A DNA stretch of 64,000 bases, from NCBI GenBank assembly GCA_963845975.1, contig CAWJUD010000001.1, forward strand, positions 2,232,001-2,296,000. Direction: 5' to 3'. Source of the stretch: JBEKIK01 sp963845975. Lineage in GTDB: Bacteria > Planctomycetota > Planctomycetia > Pirellulales > Thermoguttaceae. The position numbers and the translations under genes are program-made. Of this stretch, positions 1-10,234 are shown piece after piece. The stretch's first letter is position 1; each line of letters starts with the position of its first letter. The notes beneath the pieces are model-generated. The model made no database searches and was not told the origin of the DNA. It saw nothing but the letters and a program-made list of their open reading frames with translations.

Positions 1-2296
1 TGGCCGTCATCTTCCACAAATGGGCGATCATGGCCAGAAACGATAAATGTGCCACGATCCGCTCGGCCTCGAAGACCAATTCGCTTTCGGCGGCGTCCGG
101 GCCGGTCTCGAACAACGAGCTGTCGATGCCGTCGTCGGTGCTGTCGCGGTAGGTAAGATGTTCGTAGGCTGCGCTGAAGAGGTTATCGCTTTTCCCGCCG
201 AGATCTTCATCGTCTTCTTCGTTCTTGCCTGCCGCCGAGCCTTCGGCAAACGCCTCCAGATGCGGCACATGCCAGAACTCCCCGGCGTTGGCCTCCAAGT
301 AGTCGAGAAATTTTTTCGCATACGACCAACGCTGCCTGGGGGAAAGAGGATTGTTTCTTGGTTCCTCATCGGGGACCTGGCCCGAGTGCCAAAGATCTTC
401 CATCCACAAGACCGCCAACTCGTTGAAGGAATAGCTTTCCTCGGCCAAGGGGATGGAGTCGGCCTGGCTGAGCCAATGCACCAACAAGGCCTGGGCCGCC
501 ACCAGGTCGCCGTGATCCAAGAGGGTGTCGACGACGAGTGCGTATGACTTGGCCGTGCGGAAATTTTCCACGTGCCTGCGCCAAAAAGCGATATCCCCGG
601 CCGCGGCTCCGGCCTGGTGCCAGGCCTTTAGGGCGGCGGCCACCTGTTGGGCCGATTCAAAGGTGTCGCGGCCGGAAATGCCGCCGATTTCGCTGACTTC
701 GGTGGTGGCGAATTTATCCCACCACTCGGTCAACCGCTGGAGTTGCCCGGCCAGCGCGGTCTGTACAGTATTATTGCCCAACGCGGCCGCTTCCTTGCCG
801 GTGCGGATATATAAGCCGAAGATGTCGCTCATCAAGTTCATCAATTCGTCGATGCGGTAATCGTGGATGCTATTTTCCGGGGAAGGGAACAGGCCGAATT
901 GTCCGCCGAAGCCGAGTATGTTCCAGGGATCGACGATCGCCCCGCACTCGATTGCCCGATGGAGAATGTTTTCGATTTCACTCAATAACATCACGACCGA
1001 CTCCAGGCGGCCGTGATCGACTTCCCGGTGCGCGGCGGTCAAGCGGCATTGCATGTCGCAAAGCATCCGCGCCGCGGCCACGGGCACCACGCGGACCTGT
1101 CTCCGGGCGGCCTCGGCGTATCCCATCCGGGTAAAAAGCTGCGCCAGGTGCACGTGCTGCAGTTGCTCGGCGCGGCGCTCGGCCAGGTAATGATTGAAGT
1201 GCTGCCTGGCCCCGCCGAAAGGCTGTTTAAGGGCCGCCGCTTCGCGCTGAAGCCGCTGTGCATGTGCGCCGTCCACCCGTTCGAGAAGTTGCCGATAAAA
1301 CGCGTCGCGATAGTCGGCGATCTTTTGCACCAGAGTGGGCAAACTGACCGTGGAATCGTGGGCATTAGGCCGGCTGCCGCTAACGCCCGACCCCATCAAC
1401 ATCGTGCCGGCCAGGACCGCCGCCTCCTCGAACAGGATCTCTTTATCATCTATTTTGCCGCGGTTTTTCAGGCGGTCCATCATGGCCTCAAGCGCCGCCT
1501 GCTGCACCACGAAGCGGCGGCAGCGCCCGGACGGGTCGAGCTGGTTCATGTCCCACTGGCCGAAAAGATAATTGGGCCGCTTGTTTACCGGATGATCGAA
1601 ATCGTACGCGCGGGGATCGACGGCCAATTCGTCGAGCTGCTCCAGGGGAAACATGGCGTCGAACAGGATGGCCGCGTCGGTTTCCCCCAGAATTTTCAAA
1701 GCAGATTCCACCAATTCGCGATACGGCCCCGCGCTCATGCCCGCCCCGCGTATATATAACGGAACCGGCCGGACCCACTCCTGGACGTAGGGCTGGATTT
1801 TTTGCGCGGTTTGCAGCACTGCCACGGGCCGGTAGCCGATATAGTCGTTCAGCCTGGCCACGGCGCCGCGGACTATGCGGTCGATTTCGCTCCAAGGGGG
1901 CCCTTGCTGCAATACCGCCTCGCACATCCGGCCGATGAAAAACGGCAAAAATAGTTGTTCGTCCTTTTGGTGGAACAACAGATCGCGATGATGCAGGCGA
2001 TAGCCCGGAAGGGCGTGATGAAAAACCAGGCCCGCCACCGCCTCGGCCTGTTCCGCGCTGCGGAAAGCCTCTGAGGCGTCGGAAATGCCCGGTAAAGCCT
2101 CGCGAAGCACGCTTCCCAGGCGCCGCCAGGCGGGATCGCCGCCGCTTTGGCCGGCGTCGATGCGCCCGAACAACTCGTTCAAGTTTTTAAGAAATCTCGC
2201 GTCCGGCGCGCCGGATGAAAAATTCAGATAACCCAGAATTTCTTCAACCAACTGCAAGGCGTCGGCTCCCAAAGCGTTCCGTTCCATGTTACTCAT
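1..2296 (-). CDS. Large hypothetical protein, C-terminus beyond window
   Basis: An uninterrupted minus-strand frame runs from an ATG at 2296 off the left edge, giving at least 765 residues. It begins MSNMERNALGADALQLV. The protein is soluble-looking, rich in Ala, Leu, Asp and Glu, with no signal peptide or membrane segment visible in the part seen. It contains many helix-like stretches and an acidic patch about 50 residues from the visible end (KNEEDDEDLGG). I recognise no catalytic motif and cannot name a family. A second in-frame ATG lies three codons downstream (2287), and neither has a clear Shine-Dalgarno sequence. The absence of stops over 2.3 kb and third-position GC bias make it a real gene; long plus-strand frames across it are shadows. 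Confidence 0.8.
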   Translation of the reverse strand, partial: MSNMERNALGADALQLVEEILGYLNFSSGAPDARFLKNLNELFGRIDAGQSGGDPAWRRLGSVLREALPGISDASEAFRSAEQAEAVAGLVFHHALPGYRLHHRDLLFHQKDEQLFLPFFIGRMCEAVLQQGPPWSEIDRIVRGAVARLNDYIGYRPVAVLQTAQKIQPYVQEWVRPVPLYIRGAGMSAGPYRELVESALKILGETDAAILFDAMFPLEQLDELAVDPRAYDFDHPVNKRPNYLFGQWDMNQLDPSGRCRRFVVQQAALEAMMDRLKNRGKIDDKEILFEEAAVLAGTMLMGSGVSGSRPNAHDSTVSLPTLVQKIADYRDAFYRQLLERVDGAHAQRLQREAAALKQPFGGARQHFNHYLAERRAEQLQHVHLAQLFTRMGYAEAARRQVRVVPVAAARMLCDMQCRLTAAHREVDHGRLESVVMLLSEIENILHRAIECGAIVDPWNILGFGGQFGLFPSPENSIHDYRIDELMNLMSDIFGLYIRTGKEAAALGNNTVQTALAGQLQRLTEWWDKFATTEVSEIGGISGRDTFESAQQVAAALKAWHQAGAAAGDIAFWRRHVENFRTAKSYALVVDTLLDHGDLVAAQALLVHWLSQADSIPLAEESYSFNELAVLWMEDLWHSGQVPDEEPRNNPLSPRQRWSYAKKFLDYLEANAGEFWHVPHLEAFAEGSAAGKNEEDDEDLGGKSDNLFSAAYEHLTYRDSTDDGIDSSLFETGPDAAESELVFEAERIVAHLSFLAMIAHLWKMTA

Positions 2297-2704
2297 GGTA
2301 AGGCATAGATGCCAACCGGTCCAGCGGGAGATAAATTGCTAGCCCGCCTGTTATGGCAACCTAAATCAAGAAAAGGTTTTTTAAGAATTGGAAATTGGTA
2401 ATTGGAACAAAGATGAACACAACCTATCAGGCCACCTTGCGGTGGGGTGTGCCAATATCACATCTCCCCCCACTAAATAGTGGTTTGTCTCAATCCAAGT
2501 CCATCGGACCATCGAGACAAAGGGTTTTTCGCGTGCATAACGGGTCGGAGTATATTATTATAAAACGTGTCAGCTAAATGAGTTGATATGTTTAGACGCG
2601 GCACTCGTGCCGCGAGTCATGTAATAATTCTCCCGGCACGAGCGCCGGGATTAAACATCGGTTGAAAATTGAAAACGTGTGCGATTGCAGGGGGATTACC
2701 CGTT
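2297..2704. repeat. Intergenic region with two small hairpins and a 7-bp periodic patch
   Basis: No gene seen. At 2385-2405 three consecutive 7-mers of the form xAATTGG occur. At 2597-2614 lies a perfect hairpin with arms CGCGGCAC / GTGCCGCG and a 2-nt loop, followed at 2632-2649 by a second (CCCGGC / GCCGGG arms). Both hairpins carry a GGCAC core seen in other palindromic repeats in the window. They lie just upstream of the beta-propeller gene and are not followed by T-runs, so they do not look like terminators. Confidence 0.5.
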
Positions 2705-4243
2705 ATGATACGACGTTTACTTTCTCTGATTGCCCTTTTGGCCGCTTGGCAGCCTTGCGTAACGTGGGCGCAATTGTCCGAGAGCGGAATCATTCCCCAA
2801 GGCCTGGCCGCCCGGCATGGTTTGACGCGCGCCTGGTTTACGCAGGTGGAAATGGACGCGGGCCGCTCGCGTCTGAAGCACCTGGTATTGTACGATGGAA
2901 TTCTTTACGCCCAGACCGATAGGGCGATAGTACATGCCATTGACGCCGAAACTGGGGCAACGCTGTGGGTAAAACAAATCGGGCGGCCCGAGCATCCCAG
3001 TATGACGCCCGGGGTGGGCCGTAGTTTATTGGCCATTATCAACGGATCTCGGTTATATGTGGCCAACCGCTTTAACGGCAAAATCCTTTTGGAAACGGAT
3101 ATTGACGGGGCGCCCGGAGCGGGTCCGGCCGTCAGCGACGAACGGGTTTTTGTGCCCACGGTAAAGGGGCTGCTATTGTGTTACCGCGTCGAACAGCTTG
3201 CCGATCCGCTGAAAAAGGGAAATGATAAAGAAGCCCTGCTCTTGTCCGATGGAACTTCTGCGCCAAAAGCCGAAGATGGCCGGGACATCCGCCTTTCTCA
3301 ACGATCCACAAAACCCATATCCTGCCAATCGAAAGGCAAGGCGTTGGTTCAGCCGTTGGTCACGCGGGAAAACGAAATTGAAGAATATATCGTCTGGCCC
3401 ACGGATGCAGGATGCATGTACATCGGGCGCGTGGCTCGCAACGAGGATACGCATATCGAAGTAAAATATCGGCTGGAAACGACCGAACCCATTATCGCGG
3501 AACCTACTTATATGCCTCCGGACCCGAAAATATCCGGCGATTCCGGTATAATTCTGGCCGCTTCCGGCGACGGGTATGTGCATGCGATTCTGGAAAAAAA
3601 CGGCGATACGTTGTGGCGATTTTCGGCGGGCGAACCGCTCTCTCAACCGGCAGTGGTAATCGATGAGCGGATATATGCGGCCACCTCGCTGGGCGGGCTG
3701 CATTGCGTCAACGTGAAAACGGGCAGCCAGATTTGGTACGCTCCCGGCATTGTGCAGTTTACAGCGGTCAGCAAAAATCGCCTGTACGGCGTGGATAAAC
3801 TAGGTTTAATCCGGATTCTCGACGCCGCCACCGGGGCACAACTCGATATCCTGCCCACCTCGCCGCTAAGCGTTAAAATGCTCAACGACGACACCGACAG
3901 AATCTATTTGTACAACTCGAAAGGCCTGATTCAATGCCTGCACGAAATCGCCTTGACAAAGCCGATTTCCCACGGCGAAGCCCGCAGGCAGGCGGCCGAA
4001 GCGGCGGCAAAATCCATTGACAATCAAAAAAGGCCGGAAAAAACCGGCGAGGAAAAACCGGCGGCCAAGGAGGAAAAACCGGCCGCCAAGCAAGAAGCAC
4101 CCACGAAAAAACCCGCCGATGAAGGCGCGGCAAAAGAACCCGAACACCCCGCGGAAAACGTCAAAGCCGGCAATGAGACGGAAAAACCAGCCCCCAAAGA
4201 CGCAAAAAAGGCCGACGCCGGCAAGGATCCCTTCGAGGAATAA
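2705..4243 (+). CDS. Secreted PQQ-like beta-propeller protein with charged Lys/Glu/Pro tail
   Basis: Predicted exported protein of about 512 residues. The chosen ATG gives a signal peptide MIRRLLSLIALLAAW...TWAQ and has an AGGGGG Shine-Dalgarno about ten bases upstream; a start 12 codons earlier (2669) would spoil the signal. The body repeats blade-like units with the W/Y-x-x-D-A-x-T-G theme, for example HAIDAETGATLWVKQ, VNVKTGSQIWYA and LDAATGAQLD, typical of PQQ-like propellers such as BamB and of many planctomycete surface proteins. The last ~90 residues are low-complexity Lys-Glu-Pro-Ala, probably disordered or surface-associated. No catalytic residues are recognised, so a scaffold or binding role is more likely than an enzyme. 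Confidence 0.85.
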   Translation: MIRRLLSLIALLAAWQPCVTWAQLSESGIIPQGLAARHGLTRAWFTQVEMDAGRSRLKHLVLYDGILYAQTDRAIVHAIDAETGATLWVKQIGRPEHPSMTPGVGRSLLAIINGSRLYVANRFNGKILLETDIDGAPGAGPAVSDERVFVPTVKGLLLCYRVEQLADPLKKGNDKEALLLSDGTSAPKAEDGRDIRLSQRSTKPISCQSKGKALVQPLVTRENEIEEYIVWPTDAGCMYIGRVARNEDTHIEVKYRLETTEPIIAEPTYMPPDPKISGDSGIILAASGDGYVHAILEKNGDTLWRFSAGEPLSQPAVVIDERIYAATSLGGLHCVNVKTGSQIWYAPGIVQFTAVSKNRLYGVDKLGLIRILDAATGAQLDILPTSPLSVKMLNDDTDRIYLYNSKGLIQCLHEIALTKPISHGEARRQAAEAAAKSIDNQKRPEKTGEEKPAAKEEKPAAKQEAPTKKPADEGAAKEPEHPAENVKAGNETEKPAPKDAKKADAGKDPFEE

Positions 4244-4273
4244 TTATTTCATCGCAAAAAACCAATCTTTTGC

Positions 4274-4309
4274 AAGCCCGCGGTCATTCACCCGCGGGCT
4301 TGTTTTATT
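4274..4309 (+). terminator. Rho-independent terminator after the beta-propeller gene
   Basis: A perfect 10-bp stem (AAGCCCGCGG at 4274-4283 pairing with 4292-4301) with an 8-nt loop is followed by GTTTTATTT. It starts about 30 bp after the stop codon. A second CCCGCGGG palindrome followed by seven Ts (to about 4328) may act as a backup. Confidence 0.8.
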
Positions 4310-4398
4310 TACCCGCGGGCGGTTTTTTTCCCCCACTCCTTGACGACTGCAGGCAAAACACGTAAACAAAGGGGAAAGACTATTGGAAATCCATAAAG

Positions 4399-4499
4399 CC
4401 GCGACCGGCCAATCTTTGATTGGCGCCCGTCGCGGATCGATGCGCGACCGACCAACCGACCATGCTACACGTGGCGCCCGTTGGCGCCCGTCGCGGCTT
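4399..4499 (+). repeat. Two tandem copies of palindromic repeat family A upstream of purH
   Basis: Copy one (4399-4435) has outer arms CCGCGACCGG and CCCGTCGCGG around an inner hairpin CCAAT/ATTGG. Copy two (4443-4497) keeps GCGACCGACCAA and GCCCGTCGCGG, with an inner CATG-ACACGTGG segment. The outer arms recur at 48954, 53971 and 63583, while the inner stem-loop differs in each. The second copy ends about 10 bp before the purH ribosome-binding site, so it is likely in the purH leader and could affect its expression. Confidence 0.7.
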
Positions 4500-4519
4500 T
4501 TTGAATAGGAGGTGCCTCG

Positions 4520-6088
<1,569 letters not shown>

Positions 6089-6102
6089 AACGATGGTGAC
6101 TT

Positions 6103-7266
6103 ATGAAAAGAATTGTTGATGCCTCATTCGTTATCTTTTTTATTGCGATGCTGGTTGCTTTCAATTTAGAACAAACAGCCACGGCCCAAACCGAAGTAAA
6201 AAAGCAGCTCGTCCCAACCGTGACAATTCCCGCCCCTCCCGGATCCAAAGGTTTTGGGATGCCTCAAACAAATGCACCAAACGCTAATGCTCCAAGAAGA
6301 CCTAGAGCGAGTGCAAGTGTGACTGACTCTCGTGAAATCGTCACCACGACATTTGACTCGTTGAGTATGAGTGACCCCTACATCCTGGCAGATGATGCGA
6401 CGAAAACGTATTACCTGACAGGTAGCGGTGGTGCCATTTACAAAAGTAGGGATCTGAAAGACTGGACCGGGCCTTATGGAGCATATGATGTGAGAGGAAC
6501 CTGGATGGAAGGGATCAACTCTGTTGCTGCTGCCGAAATCCATCATATCAATGGCAAATACTATTATGCAGCTACGTTTGGCAAGAGAAATGAACTCGTC
6601 GATGTTGTTCCCCGCCGATACAATATAAACCGTCATCAAACAATGATATTGGAATCAGATAAACCGGATGGACCTTTCAAACTCAAGAATTCTGATCCGA
6701 ATTACGACTATCTTCCTCATAACTGGGATATCATCGATGGATCACTCTGGTATGAAAACGGTACACCGTATTTTGTTTTTGCCCATGAATGGTTGCAGAC
6801 AATCGATGGTACGATGGAATATGTTAGACTTTCGCCTGATTTAAGTGAGAGAATTTCTGAACCTGTCTGTCTCTTCCGTGCCAGCGAAGCGCCGTGGGCA
6901 CTTGAAATGGTTGGCAACGGAGAGATGACATACGGTTTGAAACTCCCTGGCTGGGTGACCGATGGGCCAGAACTGTTCAGAACAAAAACCGGCAAGTTAG
7001 GTATGTTGTGGTCAAGTTGGGGCGTTCACCGGTACGTTCAGGGTGTGGCATATTCCGAATCCGGCACCATCGATGGACCGTGGATTCAGGAAAAAGAAGG
7101 ATTCAAAGCGGACAATTCGGGACATGGAATGCTACTGACGACATTCGAAGGGAAACGATTGCTTGTTATCCACCATGCTGAAGGAGATGGACCTCGTAAG
7201 CCACAGCTCTACGGGATAGACGATTCAGGAGATAAACTGGTGCTCGGAGCGAGATATCGTCCATGA
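6103..7266 (+). CDS. Secreted glycoside hydrolase family 43-like protein
   Basis: A 387-residue exported protein. Residues 1-28 form a signal peptide (MKRIVDASFVIFFIAML...ATAQ), followed by a Pro/Asn/Ala linker and a five-bladed-propeller-type domain. SMSDPYILAD near residue 90 resembles the GH43 strand carrying the catalytic base; IYKSRDLKDW and KYYYAATFG are also typical. The expected general-acid segment (usually E-G-P) reads TDGPELFRTKTGKLGMLWSS, with Asp in place of Glu, a variant I associate with a GH43-like subgroup, so activity on arabinan or xylan is not assured. Base composition is visibly AT-richer than purH and trpC on either side, which fits lateral acquisition. Confidence 0.8.
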   Translation: MKRIVDASFVIFFIAMLVAFNLEQTATAQTEVKKQLVPTVTIPAPPGSKGFGMPQTNAPNANAPRRPRASASVTDSREIVTTTFDSLSMSDPYILADDATKTYYLTGSGGAIYKSRDLKDWTGPYGAYDVRGTWMEGINSVAAAEIHHINGKYYYAATFGKRNELVDVVPRRYNINRHQTMILESDKPDGPFKLKNSDPNYDYLPHNWDIIDGSLWYENGTPYFVFAHEWLQTIDGTMEYVRLSPDLSERISEPVCLFRASEAPWALEMVGNGEMTYGLKLPGWVTDGPELFRTKTGKLGMLWSSWGVHRYVQGVAYSESGTIDGPWIQEKEGFKADNSGHGMLLTTFEGKRLLVIHHAEGDGPRKPQLYGIDDSGDKLVLGARYRP

Positions 7267-7304
7267 TTAATAAATGCCTGACGCCTCCTTTCCACCCTTT
7301 TTGT

Positions 7305-7325
7305 CCCTAGCCCCTAATCAAAATG
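7305..7325 (+). repeat. Short 7-bp periodic leader ending in the trpC start codon
   Basis: CCCTAGC, CCCTAAT and CAAAATG follow each other with exact 7-bp spacing, and the last unit contains the trpC ATG. No Shine-Dalgarno is visible. It is the shortest and weakest member of the set of arrays described in the findings. Confidence 0.45.
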
Positions 7326-8111
7326 TCCACCATCCTCGACGACATCGTTGCCGCAAAGCGTGAAGAGGTCGATCTGGCCAAGGCCGACGTGCCCGTGGAA
7401 AAACTCCGCAATCGAGCGTCGGCCGCCCCGCCGCCCCGCGATTTTCTCGGCGCACTCTCGCATGGCCCCCCGATCCGTCTGATCGCCGAGTTGAAAAAGG
7501 CCAGCCCGTCGGCGGGAATAATCCGCGCCGATTTCGATCCTGTAAACATCGCGCGAATCTACCAGGAGCATGGGGCGTCGTCGATCAGCGTACTTACCGA
7601 TAAGCCGTATTTTCAAGGCAGCCTGGAGGATCTTATGCAAGTTCGCGCGGCGGTCGATCTGCCCGTGTTGCGCAAGGATTTTATCATCGACCGGTACCAG
7701 GTGTGGCAATCCCGGGCGGCCGGGGCGGATGCCGTGCTGTTGATCGCCGAATGCCTGGACGATTACACGCTCCACGATCTGCACGACGCCATCGTGGAAC
7801 TGGGGATGACGCCCTTGGTGGAGATTTACCAGCCGGAAAATCTCCGCCGCGTGCTCGATGCCGGCGCACAACTGATAGGTATCAACAATCGCGACCTGCG
7901 CACTTTTCACGCCGACCTGGGTCATTGCATGCGGCTGCGCAAACAGGTGCCCGCCGGACGCATCGTGGTGGGCGAAAGCGGCATCCGCACCCGCCGCGAC
8001 GTGGAACAACTCCAAGCAGCCGGCCTGCACGCCATGCTGGTCGGCGAAACGCTGATGGCAAAACCCGATATCGGCAAGGCGGTCGATGATCTGCTGGGAA
8101 TTAAGGATTAG
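7323..8111 (+). CDS. trpC: Indole-3-glycerol phosphate synthase
   Basis: Converts CdRP to indole-3-glycerol phosphate in tryptophan synthesis, in the cytoplasm. It is 262 residues, the usual size for a monofunctional TrpC. Diagnostic segments of the TIM barrel are present in order: IAELKKASPSAG near residue 57 (catalytic Lys), SVLTDKPYFQG, PVLRKDFI (second active-site Lys), LLIAECL, LVEIYQPE, IGINNRDL and VVGESGI. The gene is isolated from other trp genes, which is common in this phylum. The start has no Shine-Dalgarno and sits at the end of a 7-bp periodic patch. Confidence 0.97.
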   Translation: MSTILDDIVAAKREEVDLAKADVPVEKLRNRASAAPPPRDFLGALSHGPPIRLIAELKKASPSAGIIRADFDPVNIARIYQEHGASSISVLTDKPYFQGSLEDLMQVRAAVDLPVLRKDFIIDRYQVWQSRAAGADAVLLIAECLDDYTLHDLHDAIVELGMTPLVEIYQPENLRRVLDAGAQLIGINNRDLRTFHADLGHCMRLRKQVPAGRIVVGESGIRTRRDVEQLQAAGLHAMLVGETLMAKPDIGKAVDDLLGIKD

Positions 8112-8455
8112 ATATTGGGAATTATGTGGACAATTGGCAGTGCGGCGTTGCAAGCCCGGTGCCATATCCATTTTTGCCGTAGGCATGTATGAAGGACTAC
8201 AACCCCGCCCACATGGCCACACAAGCGTGGCCACGGCACCCGGCAATCGCCTCAAAGTCGCCTTAATCTTCAGCGGGTTCTTGATATATTTCAGAAGATG
8301 TATGTCATTGTGTCCATATGCTTAAATTGTCAAGCAACTACCAGCTAACGTCTTGCCGCTGTGATACTTGCGATCAGGATGTTCATGAATAAGGGGCATT
8401 TGGAGTATTGCCGGCCGTATAATTGAGTTGTGTTATATTTAACGGAGGTGACAGA
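8112..8455. repeat. Intergenic region with a GTGGCCA hairpin
   Basis: No gene recognised. At 8214-8233 TGGCCAC and GTGGCCA form a hairpin around ACAAGC. A related CATGCCCACGC palindrome occurs at 43136. The rest is unremarkable up to the msrB ribosome-binding site. Confidence 0.45.
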
Positions 8456-9016
8456 ATGAAATGGCACTGGTTTTTTGCCGCTCTTACTGCGGCGGCTTTG
8501 GTTTGTCCTGTAACAAAGTATTTGTCGCCGTGCGCCAATGCTCAAACGCGAAGGGAGAATGTGGCCATGTCGAATACAGCAACAGTAGATAATAAGGAAT
8601 TGCCGCCTCTGCCCAAGACTGATGCCGAGTGGAAAAAGCGGCTAACGCCCGAGGAATATGCCATCCTGCGGCACAAAGGCACCGAGCCGGCTTTCACCGG
8701 CAAATACTGGAACAGCCATCAGCACGGGACCTATCGCTGCGCCGGATGCGGGCAGCCGCTGTTTAAGTCGGATGACAAATTCGAATCGGGCACGGGATGG
8801 CCCAGCTTTTGGGAGCCGTACGATCGGGCGTGCGTGACCGCCAAACAAGACAATAGCCACTCGATGCACCGCACCGAAGTCTTGTGCAGCCGTTGCGGCG
8901 GTCATCTGGGCCACGTGTTCAACGACGGTCCTGCGCCGACCGGGCTTCGTTATTGCATCAATTCGGCGGCACTTAAACTCGATGAAACGCCGGTGGAGCC
9001 GGGCAAGGATCACTAA
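8456..9016 (+). CDS. msrB: Peptide-methionine (R)-S-oxide reductase, exported
   Basis: Reduces methionine R-sulfoxide in proteins. The chosen ATG has an excellent GGAGGTGA Shine-Dalgarno; a start 11 codons earlier lacks this. Residues 1-30 (MKWHWFFAALTAAALVC...CANAQ) form a signal peptide, so the enzyme should act outside the cytoplasmic membrane. The SelR domain shows the zinc pairs CAGC and CSRC, SGTGWPSFWEP, HLGHVFNDGPAPTGLRYC with the catalytic Cys, then INSAAL. It lies just upstream of msrA in the same direction with a hairpin repeat between them, so the two stereospecific reductases may form an envelope repair pair. Confidence 0.95.
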   Translation: MKWHWFFAALTAAALVCPVTKYLSPCANAQTRRENVAMSNTATVDNKELPPLPKTDAEWKKRLTPEEYAILRHKGTEPAFTGKYWNSHQHGTYRCAGCGQPLFKSDDKFESGTGWPSFWEPYDRACVTAKQDNSHSMHRTEVLCSRCGGHLGHVFNDGPAPTGLRYCINSAALKLDETPVEPGKDH

Positions 9017-9039
9017 GAGCCTATACCAAAACAGATGCT

Positions 9040-9133
9040 TCATTCTGAGCGTAGCGAAGAATCTGGGTGGAGAAAGATGGGAATACTGGCAAAATATTAA
9101 ATCCAGCGAGATCCTTCGCTTCGCTCAGGATGA
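9040..9133. repeat. Inverted repeat between msrB and msrA
   Basis: A left arm (9040-9064, TCATTCTGAGCG... core) and a right arm (9109-9133, ending CGCTCAGGATGA) are nearly complementary across a 44-bp spacer. This TTCTGAGCG/CTTCGC type of interspersed palindrome occurs in many bacterial genomes. In the transcript it would form a long stem between the two reductase genes and could attenuate msrA or stabilise the msrB message. Confidence 0.65.
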
Positions 9134-9169
9134 CTTAAGGGATATATTCTAAAAAACTCTTGACTATCA

Positions 9170-9973
9170 ATGAACACGTATACTATCAAACAATCGACCG
9201 AGCCGATGCCGGGAGTCTTCATCCCGGACGGCACTGCTGAGATTAGACATCGCCGGCTTGCCGCAAGAAAAAGCTTGATCGGCGGATTGATCTTGTTTAT
9301 TCTTTCATTTATGGGAATAAAGGCCATGTCTGTTGAGCAAACCGGCCCTTACGTACGGGGAGATAAACCCATGGCAAGCGCGGCCGATCAGGCATCCGCA
9401 CCCGATAATTCCGGCAGGAAGCTGGAAAAAGCCACTTTCGGCATGGGTTGTTTCTGGTGTTCCGAGGCGGTATTCGATCGGCTCAAGGGGGTGGAGAAAG
9501 TCGTGTCGGGCTACAGCGGCGGTCATGTGAAGAATCCGACTTACGAGCAGGTTTCCACGGGCCAAACCGGGCACGCCGAGTCGGTTCAAGTTACTTTCGA
9601 TCCGGCGCAGATTTCTTACCCGCAACTGCTGGAAGTTTTCTTTAAAACGCACGACCCGACAACGCTGAATCGCCAGGGAAACGACGTCGGCACGCAGTAC
9701 CGCTCGGTGATTTTCTATCACAATGACGAGCAGCGGAACCTGGCCGAGCAGTACAAGCGGAAGCTCGACGCCGCCAAGGCGTTTCATAGGCCGATCGTCA
9801 CCGAGATCGCTGCCTTCCAAGAGTTTTTCCCGGCCGAAGATTACCATCAGGACTATTATCGTCTTCACGGGCGCCAACCGTACTGTCAAATGGTCATCCG
9901 GCCGAAGATCAGCAAGCTGGAAAAAGTTTTCGGCGACAATCTTAAACCTAAAATCTCCGGGCCTGCACACTGA
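9170..9973 (+). CDS. msrA: Peptide-methionine (S)-S-oxide reductase, membrane-anchored or exported
   Basis: Reduces methionine S-sulfoxide. From this ATG the protein has about 267 residues: a 32-residue charged leader, a hydrophobic segment (SLIGGLILFILSFMGIKA, near residues 35-52) and a ~55-residue linker before the catalytic domain. The reductase domain is complete: FGMGCFWCSEAVF with the nucleophilic Cys, GYSGGHVKNPTYEQVSTGQTGHAE, VFFKTHDPTTLNRQGNDVGTQYRS and FFPAEDYHQDYY. The leader is longer than a normal signal peptide, so the start may be internal; no Shine-Dalgarno decides it. Topology matches the exported MsrB upstream. Confidence 0.93.
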   Translation: MNTYTIKQSTEPMPGVFIPDGTAEIRHRRLAARKSLIGGLILFILSFMGIKAMSVEQTGPYVRGDKPMASAADQASAPDNSGRKLEKATFGMGCFWCSEAVFDRLKGVEKVVSGYSGGHVKNPTYEQVSTGQTGHAESVQVTFDPAQISYPQLLEVFFKTHDPTTLNRQGNDVGTQYRSVIFYHNDEQRNLAEQYKRKLDAAKAFHRPIVTEIAAFQEFFPAEDYHQDYYRLHGRQPYCQMVIRPKISKLEKVFGDNLKPKISGPAH

Positions 9974-10234
9974 CTTCGCGGCATCTCGACTCTTTTTTTT
10001 GCCCTATCGCCTGTTCTATCCGCAAGGGCGTGGAGATTTGTTTAGTCGTAGCGCCGCCATCACCATTTACAGGATCTTATCTCGTCAATAGAATTGCCCC
10101 CGGCAATTCCATCGCCCACATCCATTTAGTCATTTATATGCGTGTTATGTGGCGGGCATCGGCTTCATCCTTAAGTGCCATGTAAAGCTGCTATCATTGA
10201 CAGAATCGCGATAACCCGTTAGTATTATTAGGTT

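Noticed and set aside
1013..1759. Long plus-strand open frame (248 codons) over the first gene
   Set aside because: It is antisense to a continuous minus-strand gene that runs off the window; residue composition is Arg/His/Pro-rich without family likeness.
2597..2649. Hairpins upstream of the beta-propeller gene as terminators
   Set aside because: No T-run follows either stem; they resemble the interspersed palindromes instead.
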